In this document: piece by piece, positions 26,488 through 34,557 of the stretch
How the letters are laid out: each line of letters starts with the position of its first letter
Numbering within the stretch: the stretch's first letter is position 1
Origin: Luteitalea sp.
GTDB taxonomy: Bacteria; Acidobacteriota; Vicinamibacteria; Vicinamibacterales; Vicinamibacteraceae
Assembly: GCA_009377605.1 (NCBI GenBank)
Contig: WHTT01000017.1
Coordinates: 1-47,637, forward strand
Length of the DNA: 47,637 nt
Direction: 5' to 3'
Translations under genes and position numbers: made by a program
Notes under the pieces: generated by a model
Told to the model about the DNA's origin: nothing
Database searches by the model: none
What the model saw: the letters and a program-made list of their open reading frames with translations, nothing else

Positions 26488-29400
26488 ATGACAACGACGA
26501 TGACCGGTCCCAAAAGCGCCCGTCGCATTCTGATGCGCTCAGCGCTGTCGCTGAGCGTCGTGCTCCTCAGTCTCATGGCCTCCGCGACCGCCGCCGCTCA
26601 AGCGCTGTCCACCATTCGAGGGACGGTGACCGATCAGAGCGGAGGCGTCATCCCCGGAGCCACGGTGACGATCACCGACGTCGGAACGAACGTCCGCGTG
26701 CGCACCGTCGTATCGAACAACAGCGGAGACTACGAAGCGCCGGATCTTCACCCGAGCACCTACCAGGTGCGAGCGGAGCTCTCGGGATTCCGCACCTTCG
26801 TCGCCGACAGCGTCTTGCTCGACGGCTCACAAACCCGCCGCCTCGACATCGTCCTCCAGCTCGGCGAGCTGAGCGACCAGGTGGTGGTGGAAGCCGGCGC
26901 CGCCGTGATCACGACCGATAGCGGCGACATTTCGTCCAAGTTCACCGAGGAGCTGTTCGACGCCAGCCCGCTCGTCAACACCTACTACCCGCAGTCGCTG
27001 CTGACGACGCTGCCGGGCATCGAGAGCCAGATGGGAAGCTGGTCGCTCCGGATGGCCGGCCAGCCTGCCTCGCAGAACGCGCTCGGGATGGACGGCGTCT
27101 ATGAGGACGGCACGGTGAATCTCATCAACAACATGATGGACTTCACCGAGCTGACGGTCACAGCGGTCGGGAACACCGCGGATCAGGCGCGTGTCTCGTC
27201 GTTCAACATGATCTCGAAGAGCGGGTCGAACGACTTCCGCGGCAGCCTTTTCTACACGCACTTCAATTCGGCGCTGAACGCCCGGAGCTTCTTCGACCCG
27301 ACCAAGCTGCCCGCCCGCGAGCACAAGGTCCACTTCGACGCCTCGGGGCCTATCTTCCGGGACCGCACGTTCTTCTACGCCTCCTACTTCCATCAGAACA
27401 TTCCTTCGGCATCGTTCAATCGCTCTACCGTCGCGACCGCGGCGATGCGCGACGGGGACTTCTCGCAATTGCTGGAGGGGCCGAACGCCACGCCGCTCAT
27501 CGATCCGCGGACTGGCCGCCCATTCCCCGGCAACGTCATTCCACGCGACCGGATCAACCCGCTCTCCGCGCAGGTCCAGGAGCAATACATCCCGGCGCCG
27601 AACCTCGGCGACGCCAATACGCTCGTCAACAACCTCGGGTTCGAGCATCCGTATCCAGACGATCTCTACCGCGCCGACTATCCCATGGTGCGGATCGACC
27701 ATCAGGTCACGGAGAAGAACTCGCTCTACGGGCGCTATATCCAGCGGTATACGCCCTACGTGCTCAAGCGCGGCCTGCCGGGATTCGACTGGACGCGCGT
27801 CAGGTGGCATCGAGGCACGGTCTTCTCGAACACGCACGTGTTCTCGTCGAACCTGGTCAACACGTTTCGCGCCGGATGGCTGTGGGACTTCGTCGAGGAC
27901 GGCACCGAAGTCGACGGCTTCACGCCGCGCCGCGGTGACGAGGTCGTCGACGCGATCGGGCTGCAGGGCGTCAATCCTCGCGGGCTCCAGGCCATGGGCT
28001 TCCCGAGGATAGACATCACGGGCATGACGGCGCTCGAGACCATCGCCGGCGGTGTCAAGGAGGACAACCACCAGATCAACATCTCGAACACGGTGACCTG
28101 GGCCCGCGGACAGCACGTCTGGAAGTTCGGCGGCGACGTCCGGCGAGTGAGCCAGTTCGACGGATCGATTCCCGAGCCCACCTACGGGCGGTTCAACTTC
28201 AACGGGCGCTTCACGGGCGACGCGTATGCCGACTTCCTGCTCGGCCTGCCGCACTCGAGCGAGCGGCTGGATCCGCTGACCAATCGTAGGCAGGCGGCGT
28301 ATGAGATGGGCTTCTTCGCGATGGATACCTACAAGGCCACCTCCCGTCTGACGCTCGACTACGGCGTGCGATGGGACATCTTCACCTCGCCACGCTTTGA
28401 CGACGGCCTCCAGTTCAACTGGGATCAGGCGACAGGTGACGTCATCGTGCCCGCCGACGCGATGTCCGCCGTGAGCCCGCTCTACCCCGAGAACATCACC
28501 GTCCGCGGCGGCGACGTCGTTCCCGACATCAAATGGACCAACATCCGGCCTCGGCTCGCCCTGGCCTACCGCTTGAAAGACGACCTCGTCGTGCGCGGCA
28601 GCTACGGCGTCTTCACGGAGCAGATCGGATACTTCGATCGGCTGCAGGGCAGCGGCCCCTTCCAGATCGCCGAGACGTACATCAATGAGGTCGTGGATGG
28701 GCGGCCGTGGTTCGCCTTCCCCACGCCATTCCCCGCCGATCTCGCCTCGGCCGAGATCCCGTCGCAGAGCATTCGCGGCTTCCCGTCCGAAACGCGGCAA
28801 GGCGCCATCCATCAGTTCAGCGCCAGTGCCGAGCGGCAATTCGGCAAGATCGGTGTCCGCCTGTCCTATATCGGCTCGCGGAGCCGGGGGTTGAACTACA
28901 ATCTCAACATCAACAAGCCCGAGCCCAGCTTGGTGCCCTTCGACCAGGAAAGGCGGCCGTATTCGCAGTTCATCTCGGCCTCGGTCGTCCGCGAGAACGG
29001 CGCCAGCAACTACGACGCCTTCCAGGCGCAGGTCAATCGGCGCGCCGGGCTGGTAACCTTCGACGTCCACTACACGCTCCAGTCCAACCGCTCCAACTTC
29101 CTGAGCCTGGAGAACCCCTATGTGCCGAACGAGTGGCACCGGGAGCAGTACAGCGCCAGGCACAAAGCGATCGTCAACACGGTGATCGATCTGCCCTGGG
29201 GACGCGGACGGCCGTTCCTCTCCGACGCCTCTCCGTTTGTCGACGCGCTCGCCGGCAACTGGACGATCGTGACGGTCACCTACTTCCAGACGGGCCAGTA
29301 CTTCTCTCCCACCTTCTCCGGCGCCGATCCGTCGAACACCGACACCGTGGGCGGGCGTCCGGACCGGACCTGCGACGGCACTCTGCCGCGCGGCGAGCGA

Positions 29401-29715
29401 ACGGTGGAGCGCTGGTTCGACGCGAGCTGCTTTGCGGTGCCGCAGCCCGGCTTCTTCGGCACCGCCGGCGTGAACATCCTGGAGGGACCCGGCCTCAACC
29501 TGCACCACCTGAGCCTCGTGAAGCGGTTCTCCCTGCGGGGCGGTGTGAATCTCGAGTACGTGCTCGGCGTGTCGAACCTCTTCAACACGCCGCAGTTCAA
29601 TTACCCGCGCAGCGACATCAACGCGGCGAACCCCGGCGAGGTAACGGCCGTGCGCAGCGGGCGCGAGAACTCGGGCTCGCGCATGATGGAAATGACCCTG
29701 CGCCTCCGGTGGTAG
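26488..29715 (+). CDS. TonB-dependent receptor, carboxypeptidase-regulatory-like type (paralogue B)
   Basis: A 1075-residue outer-membrane receptor. I use the ATG at 26488 (MTTTMTGPKSARR), which gives a normal signal peptide ending MASATAAAQ; the open frame extends 25 codons upstream without similarity. The regulatory-like domain begins LSTIRGTVTDQSGGVIPGAT, followed by the plug (TYYPQSLLTTLPGIESQ) and the barrel, ending RLRW. It is strongly similar along its length to paralogue A at 20096-23323. The next gene starts 2 bp after its stop, so receptor and ceramidase-like protein are expected to be coexpressed. The ligand is unknown. Confidence 0.94.
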   Translation: MTTTMTGPKSARRILMRSALSLSVVLLSLMASATAAAQALSTIRGTVTDQSGGVIPGATVTITDVGTNVRVRTVVSNNSGDYEAPDLHPSTYQVRAELSGFRTFVADSVLLDGSQTRRLDIVLQLGELSDQVVVEAGAAVITTDSGDISSKFTEELFDASPLVNTYYPQSLLTTLPGIESQMGSWSLRMAGQPASQNALGMDGVYEDGTVNLINNMMDFTELTVTAVGNTADQARVSSFNMISKSGSNDFRGSLFYTHFNSALNARSFFDPTKLPAREHKVHFDASGPIFRDRTFFYASYFHQNIPSASFNRSTVATAAMRDGDFSQLLEGPNATPLIDPRTGRPFPGNVIPRDRINPLSAQVQEQYIPAPNLGDANTLVNNLGFEHPYPDDLYRADYPMVRIDHQVTEKNSLYGRYIQRYTPYVLKRGLPGFDWTRVRWHRGTVFSNTHVFSSNLVNTFRAGWLWDFVEDGTEVDGFTPRRGDEVVDAIGLQGVNPRGLQAMGFPRIDITGMTALETIAGGVKEDNHQINISNTVTWARGQHVWKFGGDVRRVSQFDGSIPEPTYGRFNFNGRFTGDAYADFLLGLPHSSERLDPLTNRRQAAYEMGFFAMDTYKATSRLTLDYGVRWDIFTSPRFDDGLQFNWDQATGDVIVPADAMSAVSPLYPENITVRGGDVVPDIKWTNIRPRLALAYRLKDDLVVRGSYGVFTEQIGYFDRLQGSGPFQIAETYINEVVDGRPWFAFPTPFPADLASAEIPSQSIRGFPSETRQGAIHQFSASAERQFGKIGVRLSYIGSRSRGLNYNLNINKPEPSLVPFDQERRPYSQFISASVVRENGASNYDAFQAQVNRRAGLVTFDVHYTLQSNRSNFLSLENPYVPNEWHREQYSARHKAIVNTVIDLPWGRGRPFLSDASPFVDALAGNWTIVTVTYFQTGQYFSPTFSGADPSNTDTVGGRPDRTCDGTLPRGERTVERWFDASCFAVPQPGFFGTAGVNILEGPGLNLHHLSLVKRFSLRGGVNLEYVLGVSNLFNTPQFNYPRSDINAANPGEVTAVRSGRENSGSRMMEMTLRLRW

Positions 29716-29717
29716 CC

Positions 29718-31232
29718 ATGGAAACGATCGACATGCTTCGCTCCGCTGTATATCGACGGAAGGCGGCCGCCATCACGACTGCCGCGCTCGTCTTCCTGCT
29801 GACGCCCCTGCTGACGCCCCTGCCGCTCGCGGCCCAAGACGACCCGGATCGGCGCCTGCAGGCAGGGGCCGCAGCCAGCAACATCACGCCTCCGCTCGGA
29901 GAGCTGATCGTGGGCGGCTGGAGCCCGAAGCCGGCCACTCACATCCACGACGAGCTCTACGCTCGCTGCCTCGTCCTCGACGACGGTCGCACCCGGATCG
30001 GTATTGTCCTGGCGGACAACGTCGGGATTCCGAGCCACGTCATCGAGGAAGCGAAGCGGCTCACCTTCGAGCGCGCCGGCCTTCGCCCCGAGCAGCTCCT
30101 CATCGCCTCCACGCACACGCACTCCGCCAGCACCGCACGCGGAAAGAACCGCTACGACGAATCGAGCCCGCTCGACGACTACCAGCGGTTCCTCGCGGGT
30201 CGTATCGCCGATGGGGTCCAGCGCGCCATTAACAACCTCCAGCCGGCCCAGATCGGATGGGGATCCGGGAGTCTTCCCGAGCAGGTCTTCAATCGGCGTT
30301 GGTTCATGAAGCCGGGCGCGGATCTGACCAATCCCTTTGGCGGCGTCGACAAGGTCCAAATGAATCCGGGCGTGGGCAACCCCAATCTCTTGAAGCCGGC
30401 CGGCCCCACCGATCCGGAGATTCGCTTCCTCTCCGTCAGAACGCCCGAGGGCCGCCCCATCGCGCTCCTCGCCAACTACTCGCTCCACTACGTCGGTGGC
30501 GTGCCGACGGGCCACATCTCGGCCGACTATTTTGGGGTCTTCGCCGAGCGCATGAGCCGTCTGCTCGGCGCGGACGCGCAGGATCCTCCCTTTGTCGCCA
30601 TGATGTCCAACGGCACCAGTGGCAACATCAACAACATCAACTTCGCGGGGGGCCAGGCGAAGCTCCCACCCTACGGCCGCATGAATGTGGTAGCCAACCA
30701 AGTGGCGGGAGAGGTCTTCCGAGCGCTGCAGGAGATCCCCTACGACGATCGGGTCCCGCTCGGCATGATCCAGCGTGAGCTGACCCTGGAGGCACGGCGG
30801 CCAGACGAGGCCATGACCGCGCGTGCTCGGGATATCCTCGCGCGTCCGGAGGATGCGCCGCAGGGCCACATCCGGGAGCGCACCTACGCCAAGCGGATTC
30901 TGCAGATCGTCGAGGCGCCGCCCCGAGTCGATATCGTGCTGCAAGCGGTGCGGATCGGCGACCTGGCGATCACGGCCATTCCCTTCGAGGTGTTCGTGGA
31001 GATGGGGCTGGAGATCAAGGAGAAGAGCCCGTTCCCCGATACGTGCACCATCTCGATCGCCAACGGCGCCTTCGGCTATCTGCCGACCGTGCACCATCAC
31101 GAGCTCGGCGGCTACGAGACGTGGCTCGGGACCAACCGTGTCGAAGTCCAAGCGGCGCCGAAGATCGTGTCGACAATGCTGGCCATGCTCGACGAGCTGA
31201 AGCCGGCGGGCACTGCAAGCGCGGCACGCTAG
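29718..31232 (+). CDS. Neutral ceramidase-like (non-lysosomal ceramidase N-terminal domain) exported protein, copy 1
   Basis: A 504-residue protein. The open frame reaches far upstream, but that part is antiphase to the receptor; the ATG at 29718, 2 bp after the receptor stop, gives a signal peptide (about residues 10-33, ending LPLAAQ). The fold starts at AGAAASNITPPLGELIVGGW. Likely zinc ligands are in IASTHTHSAST; the SNGTSGNINNINF motif and the Tyr-rich ANYSLHYVGG segment follow the ceramidase/acylase pattern. The C-terminal half (FEVFVEMGLEIKEKSPFP, HHHELGGYETW) is also conserved in copy 2. Eukaryotic relatives hydrolyse the amide of ceramide; in these bacteria an N-acyl amino sugar or lipid amide is equally plausible. 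Confidence 0.85.
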   Translation: METIDMLRSAVYRRKAAAITTAALVFLLTPLLTPLPLAAQDDPDRRLQAGAAASNITPPLGELIVGGWSPKPATHIHDELYARCLVLDDGRTRIGIVLADNVGIPSHVIEEAKRLTFERAGLRPEQLLIASTHTHSASTARGKNRYDESSPLDDYQRFLAGRIADGVQRAINNLQPAQIGWGSGSLPEQVFNRRWFMKPGADLTNPFGGVDKVQMNPGVGNPNLLKPAGPTDPEIRFLSVRTPEGRPIALLANYSLHYVGGVPTGHISADYFGVFAERMSRLLGADAQDPPFVAMMSNGTSGNINNINFAGGQAKLPPYGRMNVVANQVAGEVFRALQEIPYDDRVPLGMIQRELTLEARRPDEAMTARARDILARPEDAPQGHIRERTYAKRILQIVEAPPRVDIVLQAVRIGDLAITAIPFEVFVEMGLEIKEKSPFPDTCTISIANGAFGYLPTVHHHELGGYETWLGTNRVEVQAAPKIVSTMLAMLDELKPAGTASAAR

Positions 31233-31244
31233 CAATCATGAAGT

Positions 31245-31297
31245 GTAGCGCGGGGCCTTCAGGCCCCGCGACGCGCGGGCTGAAGCCCGCGCGCTAC
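31245..31297. repeat. REP-like double palindrome
   Basis: Two hairpins lie side by side: GCGGGGCC TTCA GGCCCCGC (31250-31269) and CGCGCGGGCT GA AGCCCGCGCG (31272-31293). The outer arms GTAGCGCG (31245-31252) and CGCGCTAC (31290-31297) close the whole block. The block sits between the ceramidase-like and cytochrome genes and is flanked by a 10-bp direct repeat, CTAGCAATCA (31229-31238 and 31366-31375). Confidence 0.75.
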
Positions 31298-31379
31298 GTA
31301 TGTCAAGAAATGAGCGCGTACGATATCGCGACCGATTCAGCGGTTGCAGCCCACCAGCCCTGTCACTAGCAATCACGTC

Positions 31380-34376
31380 ATGAAGCCAAGCTCCGCCCTC
31401 CTCGTCGCCTTCCTCGTGCTCGGAGGAAGCCTCCACGGCTCGCGGCGCGCTCCCACCGGGCCGCTCTCGCCCGAGGAGGCGTTGGCGACCTTTCAGCTCG
31501 AGCCGGGTTACCGCATCGAGCTCGTCGCCGCCGAGCCGCTGGTCGTGGATCCGGTCGCGATGGCGTTCGATGAGCGCGGGCGCCTGTATGTCGCCGAGAA
31601 CCGCGGCTATCCGGATCCCATAGACGGCTCGAAGGCTGACCCGCCGGCGAGAGGCACCATCGCCCTGCTCGAGGACGTCGACGGGGATGGTCGGTACGAC
31701 AAGCGGACCGACTTTGCGAAGGGCCTCACATATCCCAACGGAATCATGCCGTGGAACGGCGGCGTCTTCGTCACCTGCGCGCCCGACCTCTTCTACTTGC
31801 AGGATACCGACGGCGACGGCCGAGCCGACGTCCGGAAGGTGGTGCTCACGGGATTCAACACCACGCGGACCGCGCAGATCCGATTCAGTCATCCCACGCT
31901 CGGCATCGACAACTGGGTCTACCTGACGAGCGGCCTCAACGGCGGCAAGGTCACCGCTCCGGATCATCCGGACCGCGCGCCCGTGGAGTTCGCCACGAGC
32001 GATTCTCGCTTCGATCCCGTCACGTTCGAATTCCAGTTAACCGGCGGCCAGGGACAATATGGGCTGACCTTCGATGACTTCGGCCGCCGCTTTATCTGCG
32101 CCAACCGCCACCCCGTCTGGCATGTCGTCATGGAGCCAGGGTATTTGAAGCGCAACCCGCATCTGGCGTTCTCCGAGACCGTGCAGGAGGTCTCCACGGT
32201 CGGTCCAGAGGCGGTCGTCTGGCCGATCAGCGCCGATATGACGACCGCATCGTTTCATCCCGACCTGATGAGCACGCCGCACGCGGGCACCTTCACGGCG
32301 GCGAGCGGTGTCCACCTCCACCGCGGCGACGCGCTGCCGAAGGATCACGACGGGAGCATCTTCATCTGCGAGTCGGCCCAGAACCTGGTCCAGCGGCAGG
32401 TGTGGCGCCCGAGTGGAGCCACCTACACGTCCACACCCGCGCGGCAAGGCGTCGACTTTCTGGCCTCGCCGGACAACTGGTTCAGGCCCGTGTTCGCGGC
32501 CAATGGTCCGGACGGCGCGCTCTACATCGTAGACATGTACCGCGAGAACATCGACCATCCCCAGTACGTGCCGGAAGCGAGCCGCGCGCTGCTGGACTTC
32601 CAGTCGGGGCGGGAATACGGTCGCATCTACCGCATCGTGGCCGCGGATTGGAAGGGGCGCCGCGAGCCGTTCGATCTGGCGCACGCCTCGGTCGAGGAGC
32701 TGTCTCGGACGCTCGAGCATCCGAACGCGTGGTGGCGCGAGACGGCCCAGCGGCTCCTGATCGAGCGCCGGGCCCGCGCGGCGATCCCGCACCTGCGGCG
32801 TCTCGTGCGCGAGGGCGTGAGCGCCTCCGCGCGCACCCACGCGTTGTGGACGTTGGACGGGCTTGAGGCGCTCCGCAAGGAAGACGTGCTGCACGGACTC
32901 GCGGATGGGGATCCGCGCGTGCGCGAAAATGCCGTCCGCCTGGCCGAGCCGCGGCTCGTCGAGTCGGGCGAGATCCTGGCGGCGATCCTTCGCCTGGCCG
33001 ACGATCGTGACAACCGTGTCCGGTTCCGGGTCGCCCTCGCCCTCGGAGAGAGCGGCGATCCCGGAGCCACGAAGGCGCTCGTCGATCTGGCGCGCCGGGA
33101 CGGCGCCGAGCTGTGGCCGCGCGTGGCGGTGCTCAGCTCGATCGGCGGCCGCGCGAACGACTTCCTACGAGCGTTCGCTGCTGCAGGTCCGACGCCGACC
33201 GAGGTCACGGCCGCGGTCATGCAGGACCTCGGTCAGCTCTTCGGGGCGGGCGAGTCTCCAGAGCGATGCTTGGATCTCTTCCTGCACATCACCGATCCGG
33301 ACAACGACTTCGCGTGGCAGCCCGCGGCGCTGTCCGGCATCGCCGAAGGGCTCCGGACGCGCGGGCTGGCCCGAGAGAAGGGTTCCCCGTTGGACGCGCT
33401 CGTCGCCCCGGACACGCCGAAGGCGGGGGAAGCGAGGACGCGGCTCGAGGTGCTGCTGCGGCGCTCCTCCGCGGTCGCGCTGGACGAGACGCAGCCGGTC
33501 GATCTCCGTCGGGCGGCGATCGAGCTGCTCGGTCACGGGACGTACGCTGCGGGCGGGAAGACGTTGGAGCGCTTGTTGGAGCCGCAGCACGCGTCCGAGA
33601 TCCAGACAGCGGCGGTTCGATCGCTCGGTCGGCTGCACGCCCCGGCGGCCGGCCGGTCGTTGGTGACGCGAGAGCGCTGGAACACCTACACTCGACAGGT
33701 CAGGGAAACGGTGCTCTCCGTGCTCATGGCGGAGACCATGCACCTCGACGCGCTCCTGGGCGCAATCGAGCAGGGCAACGTGGCGGCTGCAGCGCTCGGC
33801 CCCTCGCGGCGCACACAGCTCCTCACACACAAGGATGCCGCGATTCGCGAGCGAGCCACGAAGGTGCTCGCCGACATGGAATCTGGTGATCGGATGCAGA
33901 TCTACGAACAGCTGCGTCCGAAGGTCTCGAGCGCGACCGGCGATCCGGTTGCCGGCAAGCAAACCTTCGCCACCTACTGCGCCGCCTGTCATGCGTTCGG
34001 CGGGCGCGGACGGCGCCTGGGGCCCGACTTGAGCGGCATCAGCAACCAACCCGCCGATGCCATCCTGCTGCATGTGCTGGTACCGGATTACGAGATCACG
34101 CCCGGCTACGATGCGTACATCGTGGAGACGCGCGACGGAAGGACGCTCTCTGGTCTGCTCGAGTCGGAGTCAGCCACCAGCATCACGCTGCGCGACACCG
34201 CCAACCAGCCATCGGTGATTCTGCGGACCAACATCGTGTCGATGACGGCATCGCCCAACTCTCTCATGCCTCCCGACTTGGACCGAGCGCTGTCGCCGCA
34301 GAACCTGGCCAACCTGATCGCGTACTTGAAGGCCGGATCGAAAGGCGCCGCCAGGGGCTCCCCGGCGGCGCGCTAA
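31380..34376 (+). CDS. Membrane-bound dehydrogenase-like protein with HEAT repeats and cytochrome c domain (second copy)
   Basis: A 998-residue exported protein. The ATG at 31380 gives a short signal peptide (SSALLVAFLVLGGSLHGS). An N-terminal propeller (AFDERGRLYVAENRGYP, DTDGDGRADVRKVVLTGF, then the NRHPVWHVV segment) is followed by HEAT repeats (about 430-840) and a heme domain with CAACH at 867-871 and the closing SLMPPDLDRALSPQNLANLI. Same overall plan as the protein at 16912-20025, but clearly diverged, with the propeller closer to the TIGR02604 type. It is the third gene of the receptor-ceramidase-cytochrome unit, 147 bp after the ceramidase-like gene. Probably a periplasmic sugar or alcohol dehydrogenase feeding electrons to its heme; unproven. 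Confidence 0.88.
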   Translation: MKPSSALLVAFLVLGGSLHGSRRAPTGPLSPEEALATFQLEPGYRIELVAAEPLVVDPVAMAFDERGRLYVAENRGYPDPIDGSKADPPARGTIALLEDVDGDGRYDKRTDFAKGLTYPNGIMPWNGGVFVTCAPDLFYLQDTDGDGRADVRKVVLTGFNTTRTAQIRFSHPTLGIDNWVYLTSGLNGGKVTAPDHPDRAPVEFATSDSRFDPVTFEFQLTGGQGQYGLTFDDFGRRFICANRHPVWHVVMEPGYLKRNPHLAFSETVQEVSTVGPEAVVWPISADMTTASFHPDLMSTPHAGTFTAASGVHLHRGDALPKDHDGSIFICESAQNLVQRQVWRPSGATYTSTPARQGVDFLASPDNWFRPVFAANGPDGALYIVDMYRENIDHPQYVPEASRALLDFQSGREYGRIYRIVAADWKGRREPFDLAHASVEELSRTLEHPNAWWRETAQRLLIERRARAAIPHLRRLVREGVSASARTHALWTLDGLEALRKEDVLHGLADGDPRVRENAVRLAEPRLVESGEILAAILRLADDRDNRVRFRVALALGESGDPGATKALVDLARRDGAELWPRVAVLSSIGGRANDFLRAFAAAGPTPTEVTAAVMQDLGQLFGAGESPERCLDLFLHITDPDNDFAWQPAALSGIAEGLRTRGLAREKGSPLDALVAPDTPKAGEARTRLEVLLRRSSAVALDETQPVDLRRAAIELLGHGTYAAGGKTLERLLEPQHASEIQTAAVRSLGRLHAPAAGRSLVTRERWNTYTRQVRETVLSVLMAETMHLDALLGAIEQGNVAAAALGPSRRTQLLTHKDAAIRERATKVLADMESGDRMQIYEQLRPKVSSATGDPVAGKQTFATYCAACHAFGGRGRRLGPDLSGISNQPADAILLHVLVPDYEITPGYDAYIVETRDGRTLSGLLESESATSITLRDTANQPSVILRTNIVSMTASPNSLMPPDLDRALSPQNLANLIAYLKAGSKGAARGSPAAR

Positions 34377-34400
34377 GTGAACTGCCATGAGGTCAGATCA

Positions 34401-34530
34401 GGAAGGACACGAAGGATTTCACCACGAAGAGCACGAAGGACACGAAGAAAGAAATTGATTGGTTCTTCTTCGTGATCTTGAAACTTCGTGCTCTTCGTGC
34501 TCTTCGTGGTGAAATCCTTCGTGTCCTTCC
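34401..34530. repeat. Long perfect inverted repeat made of CACGAAG units (copy 1)
   Basis: The left arm 34401-34438 and right arm 34493-34530 are exact 38-bp reverse complements around a 54-nt loop. Both arms are built from irregular CACGAAG / CTTCGTG units (GGACACGAAG, CACCACGAAG, AGCACGAAG). The element fills the space between the convergent ends of the cytochrome gene and copy 2 of the ceramidase-like gene. A related, less perfect copy lies at 37455-37612. Spurious open frames rich in TKSTKST or FVLFVL come from it. Confidence 0.9.
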
Positions 34531-34557
34531 TCGTTTGGAGGTGGGCTGGAGGCGCGC

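Noticed and set aside
26827-29508. 893-codon minus-strand open frame opposite receptor paralogue B
   Set aside because: Same reason: antisense shadow without family resemblance, no signal peptide and no start context.
28707-29717. Upstream extension of the ceramidase-like gene
   Set aside because: This part lies inside the receptor gene in another frame; the real start is the ATG at 29718 with a proper signal peptide.
34391-34545. CACGAAG repeats as a CRISPR array
   Set aside because: Units are short and irregular with no unique spacers, form a palindrome, and no cas gene is nearby.
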